Numbered from the stretch's first letter, positions 22,731 to 38,077 are shown. The stretch is DNA of 64,000 nt from Centrapalus pauciflorus (GCA_020465985.1 JAANYP010004234.1:62001-126000); one strand, 5' to 3'. Notes: generated by a model not told the origin, from the letters alone. A program made the numbers and translations.

Positions 22731-24278
22731 TTAACGATTCAACATACCCAATTTGTATACCAAAAAATTAAATCGTTTTTCATCTAACGCTTTGGTAAAC
22801 AAATCAGCTAGTTGATATTCAGTAGGTACAAAATATAATTCTATATTTCCATTTTCTACATGATCTTTAATGAAATGATACCGAATGTCGATGTGTTTTG
22901 TTTTAGAATGTTGCACCGGGTTTGATGCAATAGCGATTGCACTCTGAGAATCACAGTATATTGGAATCTTCTTTGGTGTAAACCCGTAGTCACGTAGTTG
23001 GCTTTTCATCCACAACACTTGTGAACAGCAAGAAGATACAGCCACGTATTCTGATTCAGCTGTTGACAATGAAACACAGTGTTGTTTCTTGGATGACCAA
23101 CATACGGGTTTGTCACCTAAGAATTGTACTGCTCCTGACGTACTTTTTCTGTCCATCTTATCACCTGCGTGATCAGCGTCAGAAAAAGCAGTCAGATGAA
23201 ATGAAGACTCCCTAGGGTACCACAAACCAAGATTTGGTGTACCTTTGAGATATCTTAAAATTCGTTTTGCAGCAGTTAAGTGTGATTCTTTTGGATTTGC
23301 CTGATATCTAGCACAAACACATGTAGCAAACATAATATCTGGTCTACTGGCTGTTAAATACATTAATGACCCAATTATACCTCGATAATGGGTTACATCT
23401 ACAGGTTTCCCTGAGATGTCTGCATCGAGTTTTGATTTTGAATCCGGAGCCATGGGAGTTTTCATAGGAGTACTATTGACCATGTTAAATTTCTTTAACA
23501 TGTCTTGGATATATTTTGACTGATTGATAAAAATACCATCAGCCAATTGTTTTACTTGTAAACCTAAGAAAAAATTAATTTCCCCCATCATGCTCATTTC
23601 AAATTTCTGGGACATTAAAAACGCGAATTTCTTACAAAATTCAGGATTTGTAGACCCAAATATTATATCATCTACATATATCTGTATTACTATAATATCT
23701 GGCCCCTGACGTTTTATAAACAGAGTTGTGTCAACTGCACCTTTTGTAAATCCACATTTCAACAGATATGTTGAAAGTGCATCATACCAAGCACGAGGTG
23801 CTTGTTTAAGGCCATACAGTGACTTATCCAAAATATATACATGATCAGGTTTCGAAGGATCAGTAAACCCTTCGGGCTGATATGTATATACTTCATCTGT
23901 TAGCTCCCCGTTTAAAAACGCAGTTTTGACATCCATTTGATATACTGTAAAATTTTTATGTGCGGCAAAAGCTAAAAACATCCTTATAGCTTCAATGCGT
24001 GCAACTGGTGCGAATGTTTCATCATAATCAATTCCCTCTTGTTGACTGTATCCTTTGGCCACGAGACGAGCTTTATTTCGAATAATGACGCCGTGTTCAT
24101 CTTTCTTGTTCTTGAAGATCCACTTCGTGCCAATTATAGATTTGTCCTTTGGTCGCTCAACAAGTCGCCAGACCTTTAACCGTTCGAACTGGTTGAGTTC
24201 CTCTTGCATCGCCACAATCCAATCAGCATCCAGAAGGGCTTCTTTTACATTTTTAGGTTCAATCTTACTTAAAAAGTA
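22731..24278 (-). pseudogene. pol: Copia RT and RNase H, intact frame but 5'-truncated
   Basis: One open frame covers the RT domain from its start (EALLDADW, then MQEELNQFERL) through the YVDD catalytic motif at 23667-23678 to RNase H and the normal copia ending LADLFTKAL. It has Tyr where element 1 has a stop. The truncation near 24278 removes gag, protease and integrase, so no complete polyprotein can be made. The ATG at 24215 is an internal methionine, not a true start. Confidence 0.92.
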
Positions 24279-25120
24279 AACATTTAATTAAAATTAGATA
24301 AATTAGAAATTACATAGTTAGTGGGGTGTTAAAATATAATGACTTAAAACTACAAATTTTTAATATGCTATCTTTTTTTAGAAGAAACCTAAGTGACTTT
24401 TAAATAATTTTTTTTTAATATATCTTTTATAGTTGTGTTATTTTTGACTTAATTTGATTTTTTATTGATTGTAATTATAATTTAGTAACTTTTTAGTTTA
24501 TTAGAAGCTTTAGTAATTATTGGAATGTGTATTTACTTTTATATTTTTATATTTTCTTGTTTGATATTTTTATATACTTTTATATGTGCAAGCAGAAGTT
24601 ATATAAATTATATTGATTCAAATATTAAATGAAATATTAATTAAATGAACTCATATTTTTTAAATACCCTGATTATTGATTTAATTATTTTAACTTATCA
24701 TTTAGTATACTAATTAACTTATTTTAGGTTACAATAATATAAAAAAATAATAATAACTATTAAAGTTATGACACAAACTTTTATTATTTTGTAACATATA
24801 TACTCTAAAACTTTTAAATTATTAAGATAATATTAAATTAAATACTTTTCGTTTATGTATATAGTAAATTAGAAATATTTTAATAAAATAAGAAACTATT
24901 TAATCTTTGATTTTGTATACAAAACATTTTAAATGAATATTTTTAAACAATTAGAATTTTGAAATATAAATCGTTAATAAGAACCATTAATCATATATGT
25001 CATATGTGATTTTGATTAATGTATAGTGAGTTAGTGACAACCATGTCTAACAAAATCATCTAAGAGACATGGAAATAAATATGATATTTTTACGATTGTC
25101 ATTAACATTATTTTAAAAAT
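24279..25120. other. AT-rich DNA, nothing recognised
   Basis: No coding frame, repeat ends or RNA gene that I can support. Confidence 0.5.
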
Positions 25121-26130
25121 TATTAAAATACAAACAAATGCATCTATGGAAGTGCATGATTGATTCAAATGAAATATTACGAAAATAAAATTAAAATTGT
25201 AAAATACATTGGAAGTGAATCTTTAACTACCGACATGTTCGTTGTGTTCATTTCTTCATGATCCTGAAAGATAAAAATTATGTCATAAAAATCTTATTCT
25301 AAAAAACAACACATACATATATAAAAGTGTGTAATTGATGAAAAACATGTGAAGTTGAAACAAATATATACCCCATAAGCAAGAAAACGTTGGACGAATT
25401 TTCTTGTGGGAATACGTTGAACAATATCCACGACCGCCATGGTGATGCTTGTTTTACTCGATCTCATATTTCTTTATCATGAATTTATGCTAAGAACTAC
25501 TACAAATGTAAGAATTTAAGCATGATATGTTTTAAGAATGAATCTACTATGTTATTTATAATAACAAAATTTATTGTGTAAATGAGAAACAATTCAAGAG
25601 ACATATATGTTATGAATAAAATTTTATTAAAATACATACAAATGCATCTATGGAAGTGCATAATTGATTCAAATGAAATATTTACGAAAATAAAAATTGT
25701 AAATTGTAAATTACATTGGAAGTGAATCTTTAACTACCGACATGTTCGTTGTATTCATTTCTTCATGATCCTGAAAAGATAAAAACTATGTCATGATACT
25801 CTTATTCTAAAAAACAACACATACATATATAAAAGTGTGTAATGGATGAAAAAACATGTGAAGTTGAAACAAATATATACATCATAAGCAAGAAAACGTT
25901 GGACGAATTTTCTTTTGGGAATATGTTGAACAATATCAACGACCACCATGGTGATGTTTGTTGTACTTGATCTCATATTTCCTTATCATGCATTTATACT
26001 AAGAACTACTACAAATGTAAGAATTTAAGCATGTTATGCTTTAAGAATGAAGCTACTATGTTATTTATAATAACAAAATTGATTGTGTAAATGGGATACA
26101 ATTCAAGACACATATGTTATGAATAAAATT
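25121..26130 (-). repeat. Tandem duplication, about 504-bp unit, two copies
   Basis: Copy 1 about 25121-25624, copy 2 about 25625-26130, highly similar. On the minus strand each contains an exon-like block. An ATG-led segment (MAVVDIVQRIP in copy 1) is followed by a GTATAT donor-like site. About 100 bases later in the sense direction an acceptor-like CAG precedes an open segment starting DHEEMN. A diverged relative lies at 31900-32030. The family is not recognised. The 5'-end-like sequence of a Helitron follows at about 26290-26311, so a captured gene fragment is possible. Confidence 0.6.
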
Positions 26131-26288
26131 TATTAGATGCAACCGAAGAGACATTATCTTATTGATTAACCCTCTTAAATTAATCTATATAATTATCAAT
26201 TAGTGATAAATTAACACTATTATTGACTCAACTTTTTTAGCTTAAAAGAAAATTGAAAATCATTAACACTATTATTTATTACATGGAA

Positions 26289-26311
26289 CTCAACTTTTAT
26301 ATATATATAGA
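26289..26311 (-). mobile_element. Helitron-like 5' end (minus strand)
   Basis: Sense TCTATATATATAAAAGTTGAG, a sequence that recurs at 36045, 37109 and 37360 next to Helitron-like repeats. The base before TC is G, not the expected A, so the exact boundary is unsure. Confidence 0.4.
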
Positions 26312-26315
26312 CAAG

Positions 26316-27156
26316 TGTTCTGTTCTTTGTGAACATGCTAAACACTTTATGGAATGTGTTTCCAAGTCCTCGTGTATTGTTTTTGACTGCAAGATCAGTT
26401 TACAAAGTCGAAGACAAAGTGGAAATCAGAACTGCTCAGCCTGCCCAAGCTGTTCTGTTACATGAAGACAAAAGGATATTTGAAAAAGGGTGACAGACCT
26501 TTTTCTTATATCAAAATAGGTCTTTACAAAGGAAGAAAAACACAAAGTTGACATTCCTTATTTAGTTAAAGACAATGCAACAGTAGACAAAGTGAAAAGA
26601 CAAAAGTTCTGCCCACATGAAGACAAGTCTGCTTTTCAGAATGTGCAGAAAAGTTTACGTTGTCTTTTCAACAAGACTTTACCATTTTCATTCCGTCCAA
26701 TGAAGAAGCTTCACTTAGATCCTCTGAGTAAGTATAAAAAGAAACTTCCAAGGATTGAAAGATTAAGCCAAAAAGCTAAGTGCTGAAACCAAGAGTGAAC
26801 GTGCATTCAAAGTGAGTCTTTCATGCATGCAAGTCTGCTTGAATAAAATAGTGCTCAGTGTCTAAGCTGTTCTTGTTCAAGCTGTTCCTCAGAGTCTTGT
26901 AAACACAGTGAGTGATTCTTAGTGAGTGTATTCATTGTAATCAGTTTAAGTCTGTCTTAGACTAGTTAAACATACTGTTGTATCTGTCATCTCAGCTTGA
27001 ACCTTTCCGCATTCAAGCTCGTTTGTAATTAACATTTGTTGATAATACATACAAACATTGAGAAAATTGTGTGTAGTTTTTAAATAGCTGTATTCACCCC
27101 CCCCCCCCCCTCTACAGCTTAAGGCTATATACTTGGGATATCTTTTGGGACCTACA
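26316..27156 (+). repeat. Probable solo LTR of a Copia (Sire/Tork-like) element
   Basis: An 841-bp block starting TGTTCTG and ending CCTACA interrupts repeat copy B: the sequence after it (TTGAACCTATTAAAATT) matches 32355 onward. It has a TATAAAAA box at 26733-26740 and, near the end, the C-run followed by CTCTACAGC that is typical of the R/U5 region of plant Copia LTRs. GC content is higher than the surroundings. No primer-binding site or coding region follows, hence a solo LTR. A clean 5-bp target duplication is not visible. Confidence 0.6.
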
Positions 27157-27271
27157 GTTACTTGAACCTATTAAAATTCAAGATTTATGCATTAATGTAT
27201 TGTTTCACATTTTATGAAATAAAAATATATTAATTTTAACTACAAAATAATGCAATCAATTTTAAAGTTTT

Positions 27272-27275
<4 letters not shown>

Positions 27276-27337
<62 letters not shown>
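27276..27337. repeat. (TA)n microsatellite
   Basis: Uninterrupted TA run. Confidence 0.95.
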
Positions 27338-27340
<3 letters not shown>

Positions 27341-29783
27341 TTGTTTTTAAAGGTAATTTGATTAGTTATATGATTTCATAAAAACTCTTTAGTTACATAT
27401 TTCATAAAGTTTCTATATAACATGTAATTATATTAGAAGTTTATTTTGTTACATTTTTAAATTAATATTAATAAGGTTTTACATTGAATCTATGTAACTA
27501 AAATTCATGTGATAAATAACAATACTATTATGTTATATATATTTGAGTTCAAGTAATATTTATTTATATTAAACATGTTGTATCAAAGTTGAGTCCATTT
27601 TATAATAAAATTTATATAGACCGAGTTATTTTATGAATAATCTTAAAATTATTGATTATATATTTTATTAGTTTAATTTGTTAATTAACTTGTTTTTTAA
27701 AGGGTATTTGATGAATTATATATTTTCATAAAGAGTTCTTTAAAAAATTAAAAATTATATCTTAAAGTTTTTCTTCAATGTGTAACCATATTTAAAAAAA
27801 ATTATTTTATGTGTTAATTTATATATATATTAATTACAAATAATATATTTAATCATAAAATTCTATATTATATATTTTGTTTGGATCAATTTTTTGATTA
27901 AATTATTTTAAATGCTACATAAGGAATCATATATTTTCATAAAAAAATTTAAATATTAAAAAAAATGTTTCTTAAAATTTAGGTACAACGTGTAAGTATG
28001 TTAAAAGTTTTTAATACATTAATTAAACATATGTTATTACATGAGAATTATGCTACACGACTCAACTTATCAAACTAAATTAAAAATAAACTAATTTTTT
28101 AATCTAAAATATATAATAAATATATTTTATTATATAGAATTATCAATATACGACTCAACTAATCAAACTAAATAAATTAAATAATAAAATTATGCATTAT
28201 ATATAAAATATGATCATCGTAATATATTACATGGAATTAATTATTATAGACATGAAATCATTACCATTATTATGATTCTATAAAGATTAATATATTTGTT
28301 AGAAATTTTAAATCTACAAAGAGTGATATTTCATATATTTTTTTCAATGTACTATTTGCAAATAAAATTATTAGTTTCTTGTCATTTAAATGATATTTAT
28401 GAATTACGTTTTTTGATAAGATAATTTGGTTATTAAAGATATTCAATTTAAATAAATAAATTAAAATGTAACACAATATTTTATTTCCTTTTTGTTAACT
28501 TATTTAGGTATAAAATAATAAAAAGAGGTATATTAAATATTAATTTAATGAAATAAATGATTATTATATTCTTAGTATATCATCTTATCTTTGTGGTGTT
28601 TTGAAATTAAATTAAATAAATAAATGATGTATATCATATGTAAATAAATGTTAGTTGACACATGTTGCGATATTAAATAAATAAATTCTTTTCATGACTA
28701 TTTTTTGGTATTAAACAAATTAATCAGTGACTTAGTATTAAATATTCCTATGATTTACTCGAAAACCCATATTATTTTTTTTTTGTATTAACTAATAAAT
28801 TTAATTATTTTGATCTAAATAAATTATCAGTATAACTTATTACATAAAATTTATTGTTATATGACTAAACTTATCAAATCGAATTGAAATAAAATACACT
28901 ATTATGATTTAAATAAATATCATTGTTGTTCATTATATGGAATTTAGTAACATATGTTGCAACTTATCGAATTAATTAAAGTAAATAACAAAATAATATA
29001 TTTTGATATAAAATATGATCATTGTAATTTATTATATTGAATTGGAATACTTTACACATAAAATCATTTATGGCATGGGTCTTTATTGAAATGAACTCAA
29101 CTTATCAAATTAAATAAATTAAATAATAAACAATATAGTTTAATTTAATAATGATCATTGCAATATTTTAAATGAAATCATTTATGGCATGAATATTTAT
29201 TTATATGGACCCAACTTACACACACACACACACACGTACATATAGATATAGATAACATAAGATTATCTTTATAAAGTTAATGACATGAGCTCAAATAATA
29301 TAGACTTTAATGATATGGACTCTTGGTAATTAAATCTTCCTTAATGATCAATTATAATGATTAAAATTTGAATTGAAACAATTTGTGTTACTTAAGGAAT
29401 TTTTTTTAGATTATCATATTAGGTACAAGATGAAACTTAACTATCCTTATTGAACAAAATATTTTTATATAAATATTATAGAATCTATATGAATAAACAT
29501 ATCATCATATGTATAATTTGAACCAAATGATATTTTTTTACTTAACAATGATATTAAAACTATTTAAAGAATACTTTTATCATAATAATAATATCAAAAT
29601 TTAAAAAAAAAAGATTCATAATAGAATAATTATATTCAAAAGCTTTCAATTTATAATTATGTCATTATAAACTTTTAATTACGTAAATAAATTGTTTTAA
29701 AAATTTTAATTAGATTTTAGGTTATCTCAATAGATGTAATATCAAAATAGTTCACTTCAAAAATAAATAAATAATAGTATGAG

Positions 29784-30199
29784 TCAGGTTCAAAAAAGTA
29801 CCTCTCGAAATCAAGTGCACCCGAAGGTACCAACCTTAAAAAACTTTTTTGAAAATTTTTTTCTCATAACCATGTATAAATTAATGTTATACACATGATA
29901 TATTAATTTCACATACATTCACACTTTCTGTGTCCTTAAAACTTATGTATATGCTCAATGCATATTTATGTGAATGATCATCCATGTGCATGGTGATTTC
30001 ACACCATGTGAATGGTGTGAATGACCATTCACATGGTCTTTTTTTACCATTCACAAGATTTATGATGTTGCTTCTTTTGAAAAAAAGTCTTATAATGTTG
30101 TCTTATACATGTCTATTCAAAAAAAATATATGTGAATGATCATTCACATTAGGGTACGCTGGGTACGCTGGAATCTTATAGGTACGCTGATGAACCTGA
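29784..30199. mobile_element. MITE with TCAGGTTCA terminal inverted repeats
   Basis: Ends TCAGGTTCA and TGAACCTGA are exact inverted repeats. The inside carries several self-complementary blocks around CATTCACAT. A truncated copy lies at 43951-44203, and a longer-armed relative at 58589-58963. Superfamily and target duplication are not settled. Confidence 0.6.
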
Positions 30200-30659
30200 T
30201 TCATAATAGTATTTGTCATATAAGCTATTTAATTTGTCAACATTTAATATAATTACTCAAATAGTCTAGAAGAAAACATAAAATATACAAATAAAAAATA
30301 TAGTTTTAAAAAGATTATTAAGATGAATTATTATTTATATAAGGAATCAGTGATATAAAAACATGGTTTTCAATATTTAAACTAAATTAATTAAAAATCA
30401 ATGAGTAAATAATAAACTTTCGATTTAGAATATAGGAGAGGACACGTGGCGATTTATAAATCCAACTAAAATCCGAAACAAAATTAAAATTGAATACGAA
30501 ATTATCAAAGTGACTCCTATATACATCTAATATATGTGATTGCCAAAAAACAAATTCTATTACAATAGCTCTCAACTTTCACAAAACAAACAATTACTTA
30601 TACTACAAAATTAAAAATAAGCCATGTACCACAACGACTAATTAATACATTTTTTATTA

Positions 30660-30880
30660 TATGTCTTTCCGCTCAGATGAAACCCAATTAAATTTAATTT
30701 ATGGGTGCTTTTCGAGCGAGAAGTTCTCCGACTTGATATTGTCACCATCCGTGAATTCCAACAACATCAAATTAGCTTATGGAGATGAGTTTCGTGATCC
30801 CGCTTACGCTTTACTCTTGAACCTTAAACTTTAACCATTTGCTGTGAAATCATTGCTACCACATTAGGCCTCGTTGGCCG
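30660..30880 (-). pseudogene. Captured gene fragment, copy 2 (decayed)
   Basis: Homologous to 13964-14191, with small deletions and insertions that break the frame (for example near 30827 and 30862). Unknown family. Confidence 0.4.
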
Positions 30881-31006
30881 TCATGAACCAAAATTTTTAG
30901 CATTATCGTAAAAATTTCCATCCACCAAACACTCACAAATTGTTTGTAACATGAAATGAAGGAAGAATGTTTATGAACAAATGTAACTTTGTTATTTATA
31001 GATAAA

Positions 31007-31045
31007 CTAGTCATGATGGCCCGTGCGATGCACCGGATTGAATGA
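31007..31045 (-). mobile_element. Helitron 3' end with empty-site support
   Basis: Sense: near-perfect CCGGTGC-ATC-GCACGGG hairpin, then CATCATGACTAG and host T. Copy A has the uninterrupted target at 14281-14290 (GATAAATAAT), so the insertion was between A and T without duplication, as known for Helitrons. The 5' end is probably to the right but was not fixed (37109 is a candidate). Confidence 0.75.
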
Positions 31046-32339
31046 TTTTTTAATTAAAGTAATATGTAAATATTAGAGATTTGTGATTGTTATTGTATTA
31101 CTAAATTAAATAAATAAATGATTTTTGTAGCTACTTCCGGTAATAAATAAATTAAATCTATGATTTAGTATTAGTCATATTTCAAATGTAATAAAAGATT
31201 ACTACCTACTCGGTAACTCATGTTAGTTTTATTTTATCAACCAAAATAAACTAACAAAAAAAATATTTATTTTCATCTGAGTAAATTATCATTATAAGTT
31301 ATTACATTGAATTTTTTTTTTGTTGGACTCAATTTATCAAATTAAATTACAATAGAATGATTTATTTTGATTTAAACAAATGATTATTAAAGTTTATTGT
31401 ATGGAATTTATTAATATATGGCTCCACTTATCAAACTAAAAAAACTAAATAATAAAATAATATATTTTATTCTAACAAATTGAATATTGTAATTTATTAT
31501 ATGTAGTTAATTTACTACAAACATGTCATCATTTATGCTTAAGATTGCCATTGATTCATGTGAATTTGATATTTATGCATTGAAAAAAACAATATGAGAC
31601 AAAAAATATGTGTGGTCGTTAAAAAAAAGTTTTAATATTGCATTGGCAATAATATTATATATATACGCTAAAAACAAAATCATATCAAACCAAAGTGAAT
31701 TTTAACAACTACTATATTTGTTGTGTTCTCTTTTTTATCATCTACCTGCAAGTATAAAAGACTATTTCTCAGAACAAAATAAGAGTAAACTCAAAAAATA
31801 CATCTTAACCTACGTATTCAAAAACTGCTCCATAATTCATTTTCTAAAGCCACTAAAAACGACAAATATATATACGGAATTGTGTAATTGATTGAAATGA
31901 AATCTAAAGTAATAACAAATACACACCGGAGAAGTAGGAAAATGATAGATAAATTTTGTAATGAAAAAGGTGGATGATATCGACATTGACCGTATCAATG
32001 CTCATTCTACTTCATACTTCTTCATCCTGTGATAATAAAAATATAATGAACGTACGAATACGATCTTTTCTTGAAATTGATCAAAAATGCGAAAGTTTAT
32101 TACGATTTTAGATTGCTCATACATTCTAAAATAATGAAACAATCAATATGACATTTATGTGCAAGTATAATGTGTACATCATAGGTTACGGTTTGACAAT
32201 TATCAGAGAATTTCAAAACAAACAATTAATATGACATTTATGTGCTGTGTACATCATAGGTTACGTTTGAAAATTATGAGAGAATTAATTTCAAAAGAAT
32301 TAAGCAATCAATATACATTTATGTGTGATTATAATTTGT
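31046..32339. other. Helitron-body-like AT-rich DNA
   Basis: AT-rich. Contains at 31900-32030 a diverged relative of the exon-like block of 25380-25470. Nothing else recognised. Confidence 0.4.
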
Positions 32340-34310
<1,971 letters not shown>

Positions 34311-35016
34311 ATACAGATAATAGTTATTATTAGTATTAAAATTTATTAATTATTTTTAAATATTTACTTAAATTTAAAAAGCAGTAGAATTATATTTAAT
34401 TTAAATATATAATAATGTGATTGGTTAAGTGGCTTCTGATAACCATGTTATTCCATTGGGTTTTTATGATGATCTAGATACTTAATTAAACTAAATAGAT
34501 AGTTACCATATATTATTATTTCATTAAAGTGAAATAAAAGTCATTGCTATTATTATTTATTACATAGATTCAGTTATGGTTAGATATATAACTAAAATTA
34601 TCTAAGTCATTTCAATTATAAATTTAAGTCAATAATATTATAACTTATTACATGTAAGTCAACTTCTACTTTTATATAATTAAATCAACTATGTATAAAA
34701 GAGAAATTGAAATTAAATATGAAGCTTTCTCATATTTTATTTGTTACATGTTTTATTTATTATTATGTGATATGATTATCGATGTTCAAATAAAAATGTT
34801 AATAAAATAAATATTTTTAATAATAATTCATTTTATTATATAAAGCAAATTGAATTAATTTATTCATTTTGATTATATACATTTGTCTTAATGTTTTGTT
34901 AATAAAACAATCATAATGATAATTCATTTCTAAAGTTATCAAACAAAATCACAAGTATATATGTTATATTATAACAAATTAAAAATAGAAAATAAAAATA
35001 TAACTATTATTAAAAT
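34311..35016. other. AT-rich DNA, nothing recognised
   Basis: No coding frame or repeat end that I can support. Confidence 0.5.
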
Positions 35017-37108
35017 ATGGTTTTTGGTTTAGACTTATGTTTATTATAAGATTGATTTAAAAAAAATATAAAACAAACAATACAACTAATACTAAAATAT
35101 GATTTCGGTTTAGACTTGCATTTATTATAATATTATGGTAATTATTTCAAGTTCTATGACATATATATTTAGAAAAAAAAACATTATTCTACTTTTATAT
35201 TTTGATTTTTAGTCATCAAATAAGTTAAAACAAAAATAATTTTATAGTTTATGCAACAGAAAATAAAATTCACAGTACTCATTCTAATAAACAAAATCTA
35301 AATTCCATGATAGTTAACCAAAATCAATTTAAAAGAAACATCACTTCTAATAATTAATAAATTAGGTATAAAAATGTAAGTTAATCATATGTATTCACTT
35401 ATAAAGAATAAAAGTAATATAATCACCTCATCACTTTTCAGATTTCTATGAAGTTTAGTTTTTAGGTCACCTTCTGTAAAAACGTTCAATACTAAGAACA
35501 TATGGCTCTATCACCAATTTAGTATTCCTCAATGTTTTGTCAAAAACCACCAAACTGAAATACAAACACGACGATGAACATTGTAAAATTTCCACACAAA
35601 ATGATGATCACACATTCTTTTCCGTTACAAAATTTAAAGAATCACGCAAATTGAAAATATTAAACAGCTAAACAAAAAACATGAATTCTTACTCTAGAGA
35701 GAGAGCGCAAAGGAAGATTGTGATAATGTAGCTCGTATAGTCTATTGTTTGTATGTATATTTTTTTGACAATTTTGTTTAGTTTTGTGGTTATAAATATT
35801 TTGTCATTCAAAAAAATAGTAATAGAGGAAAATGGATGGGTAATCGTGTGTTGGGAAATGAAAGGACTTGATTTCAATTAATAGATAATTAATTCAATCT
35901 AAAAAATGATAAGTAACGGTCATTTGCAATTTAAGAGTAGTAAATATTTAATTCCATTTAATAAAAAATAACTAAATAATTATTTCTATTATTTTTTTAA
36001 AAATCAAAATTAAATCATTAATACTCATATTTATTACATGGGACTCAACTTTTATATAAATATGGTTTTTGGTTTAGACTTATGTTTATTATAAGATTGA
36101 TTTAAAATAAAATATAAAACAAACAATACAACTAATACTAAAATATGATTTCGGTTTAGACTTGCATTTATTATAACATTATGGTAATTATTTCAAGTTC
36201 TATGACATATATATTTAGAAAAAAACATTATTCTACTTTTATATTTTGATTTTTAGTCATCAAATAAGTTAAAACAAAAATAATTTTATAGTTTATGCAA
36301 CAGAAAATAAAATTCACAGTACTCATTCTAATAAACAAAATCTAAATTCCATGATAGTTAACCAAAATCAATTTAAAAGAAACATCACTTCTAGTAATTG
36401 ATAAATTAGGTATAAAAATGTAAGTTAATCGTATGTATTCACTTATAAAGAATAAAAGTAATATAATCACCTCATCACTTTTCAGATTTCTATGAAGTTT
36501 AGTTTTTAGGTCACATTCTGTAAAAACGTTCAATACTAAGAACATATGACTCTATCACCAATTTAGTATTCCTCAATGTTTTGTCGAAAACCACCAAACT
36601 GAAATACAAACACTACGATGAACATTGTAAATTTTCCACACAAAATGATGATCACACATTCTTTTCCGTTACAAAATTTAAAGAATCACGCAAATTGAAA
36701 ATTTTAAACAGCTAAACAAAAAATATGAATTCTTACTCTAGAGAGAGAGCGCAAAGGAAGATTGTGATAATGTAGCTCGTATGGTCTATTGTTTGTATGT
36801 ATATTTTTTTGACAATTTTGTTTAGTTTTGTGGTTATAAATATTTTGTCATTCAAAAAAATAGTAATAGAGGAAAATGGATGGGTAATCGTGTGTTGGGA
36901 AATGAAAGGACTTGATTTCAATTAATAGATAATTAATTCAATTTAAAAAATGATAAGTAACGGTCATTTGCAATTTAAGAGTAGTAAATATTTAATTCCA
37001 TTTAATAAAAAATAACTAAATAATTATTTCTATTATTTTTTAAAAATCAAAATTAAATCATTAATACTCATATTTATTACATGAGACTCAACTTTTATAT
37101 ATATATAG
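35017..37108. repeat. Tandem duplication, about 1,045-bp unit, two near-identical copies
   Basis: Copy 1 starts at 35017, copy 2 at 36062, with only scattered differences; both end with the ACTCAACTTTTATATA motif. A short minus-strand frame (62 codons) is present in both copies with one residue change, but its composition does not suggest a real protein. The high identity points to a recent event. Confidence 0.85.
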
Positions 37109-37358
37109 ATATAGATAGATATAGATATAGATTTATTATATGGATTCAACTTATAATTTTTTTTATTACTATTCAAAATAAAAGTTTATTATTATTATTT
37201 ACAAAATAAATAAATTATATAACAATTTATTACATTTATACTTATTACTATCATTTATTACTTAAAAGTTTATTATTACATTATTTACAAAATAACTAAA
37301 TTATATAACAATTTATTACATGCATACTTATTACTATCATTTATTACTTTGGACTCAA

Positions 37359-37360
<2 letters not shown>
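37109..37360. repeat. Short direct repeats of about 95-100 bp
   Basis: A block with AAAGTTTATTATTA, TTATATAACAATTTATTACAT and ACTTATTACTATCATTTATTACTT occurs twice in a row (about 37165-37265 and 37265-37350). Confidence 0.6.

Positions 37361-37424
<64 letters not shown>
37361..37424. repeat. (TA)n microsatellite
   Basis: Uninterrupted TA run after an ACTCAACTTT motif. Confidence 0.95.
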
Positions 37425-37429
<5 letters not shown>

Positions 37430-37772
37430 CTTTAATTTAATAATTAGATAAAACCATATAGCTAACTAACTAACAATTTTTCACCTAAATTCCCTCCATC
37501 ATTTAATTTGACGTAATAAATTTTGTTCTCCTATTTTATTAATTACATTTAAAATATAGAACAAGATTTCACACGTAAATAAATCATAAAACTATTTATT
37601 CTATAATTAACATTATAATTTCTCGTAACTTTTATTATATAATGTTTTTTATGTAAATTTAAATTTAAAATGTTATTGTCACTGATTTATTTTACCCACA
37701 ATATGATATAATTTATTTTTTTCTTCCAATAACTTTTAATAGGGGGCAATCTAAAGTAATAATTTTTATATA

Positions 37773-38077
37773 TCTATATAAGTGGTCTACACTTTGTTAA
37801 GTGTCTATAAATCTATAATATAAATAAATAAATCGTCACATGTCAGCTTTTCTTTAAATTAACACATGTTACAAACTCCTTTTACTTATCATATTAAAAT
37901 CTAATTTAAAATTCAGTATAAATCAATACAATTCTAATTTACACTACATAATTTAATATTAAATTAACTAAAACTCAATAAACACTAATTTTTCTAATTA
38001 CTTTATATATCTTTAGAAATATTTGTTAAATTTTTTTTTTTAAATTAACCCATGTATTTACATGGGTAATAACCTAG
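37773..38077 (+). mobile_element. Mini-Helitron, 305 bp, plus strand
   Basis: Starts TCTATATAAGTGG after host A. Ends with an 8-bp-stem hairpin (ACCCATGT-ATTT-ACATGGGT at 38048-38067, loop bases approximate), then AATAACCTAG and host T. TC start, CTAG end, hairpin and A/T target are all present. No coding capacity, so non-autonomous. Confidence 0.65.

Larger units (their letters stand above)
16541..24278 (-). mobile_element. Element 2: Sirevirus-type copia element, 5' part lost
   Basis: Minus-strand order: end of RT and RNase H, polypurine cluster, spacer with CTCGA array, extra ORF, PPT and 3' LTR. It is closely similar to element 1 throughout. Similarity stops near 24278, within the start of the RT domain, where plain AT-rich DNA begins; the LTR, leader, gag, protease and integrase are missing. 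What remains is open, with no internal stop codons, unlike element 1. The left flank is TGATT; no matching target copy is available. Confidence 0.93.
27157..31006. repeat. AT-rich dispersed repeat, copy B
   Basis: 27165-29218 aligns with 32345-34310 (copy C), and 27775-28640 plus 30245-31006 align with copy A. Relative to A it has an extra segment at about 28650-30240, which includes a MITE. A Helitron end interrupts it at 31006/31007. No gene of its own found. Confidence 0.65.
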
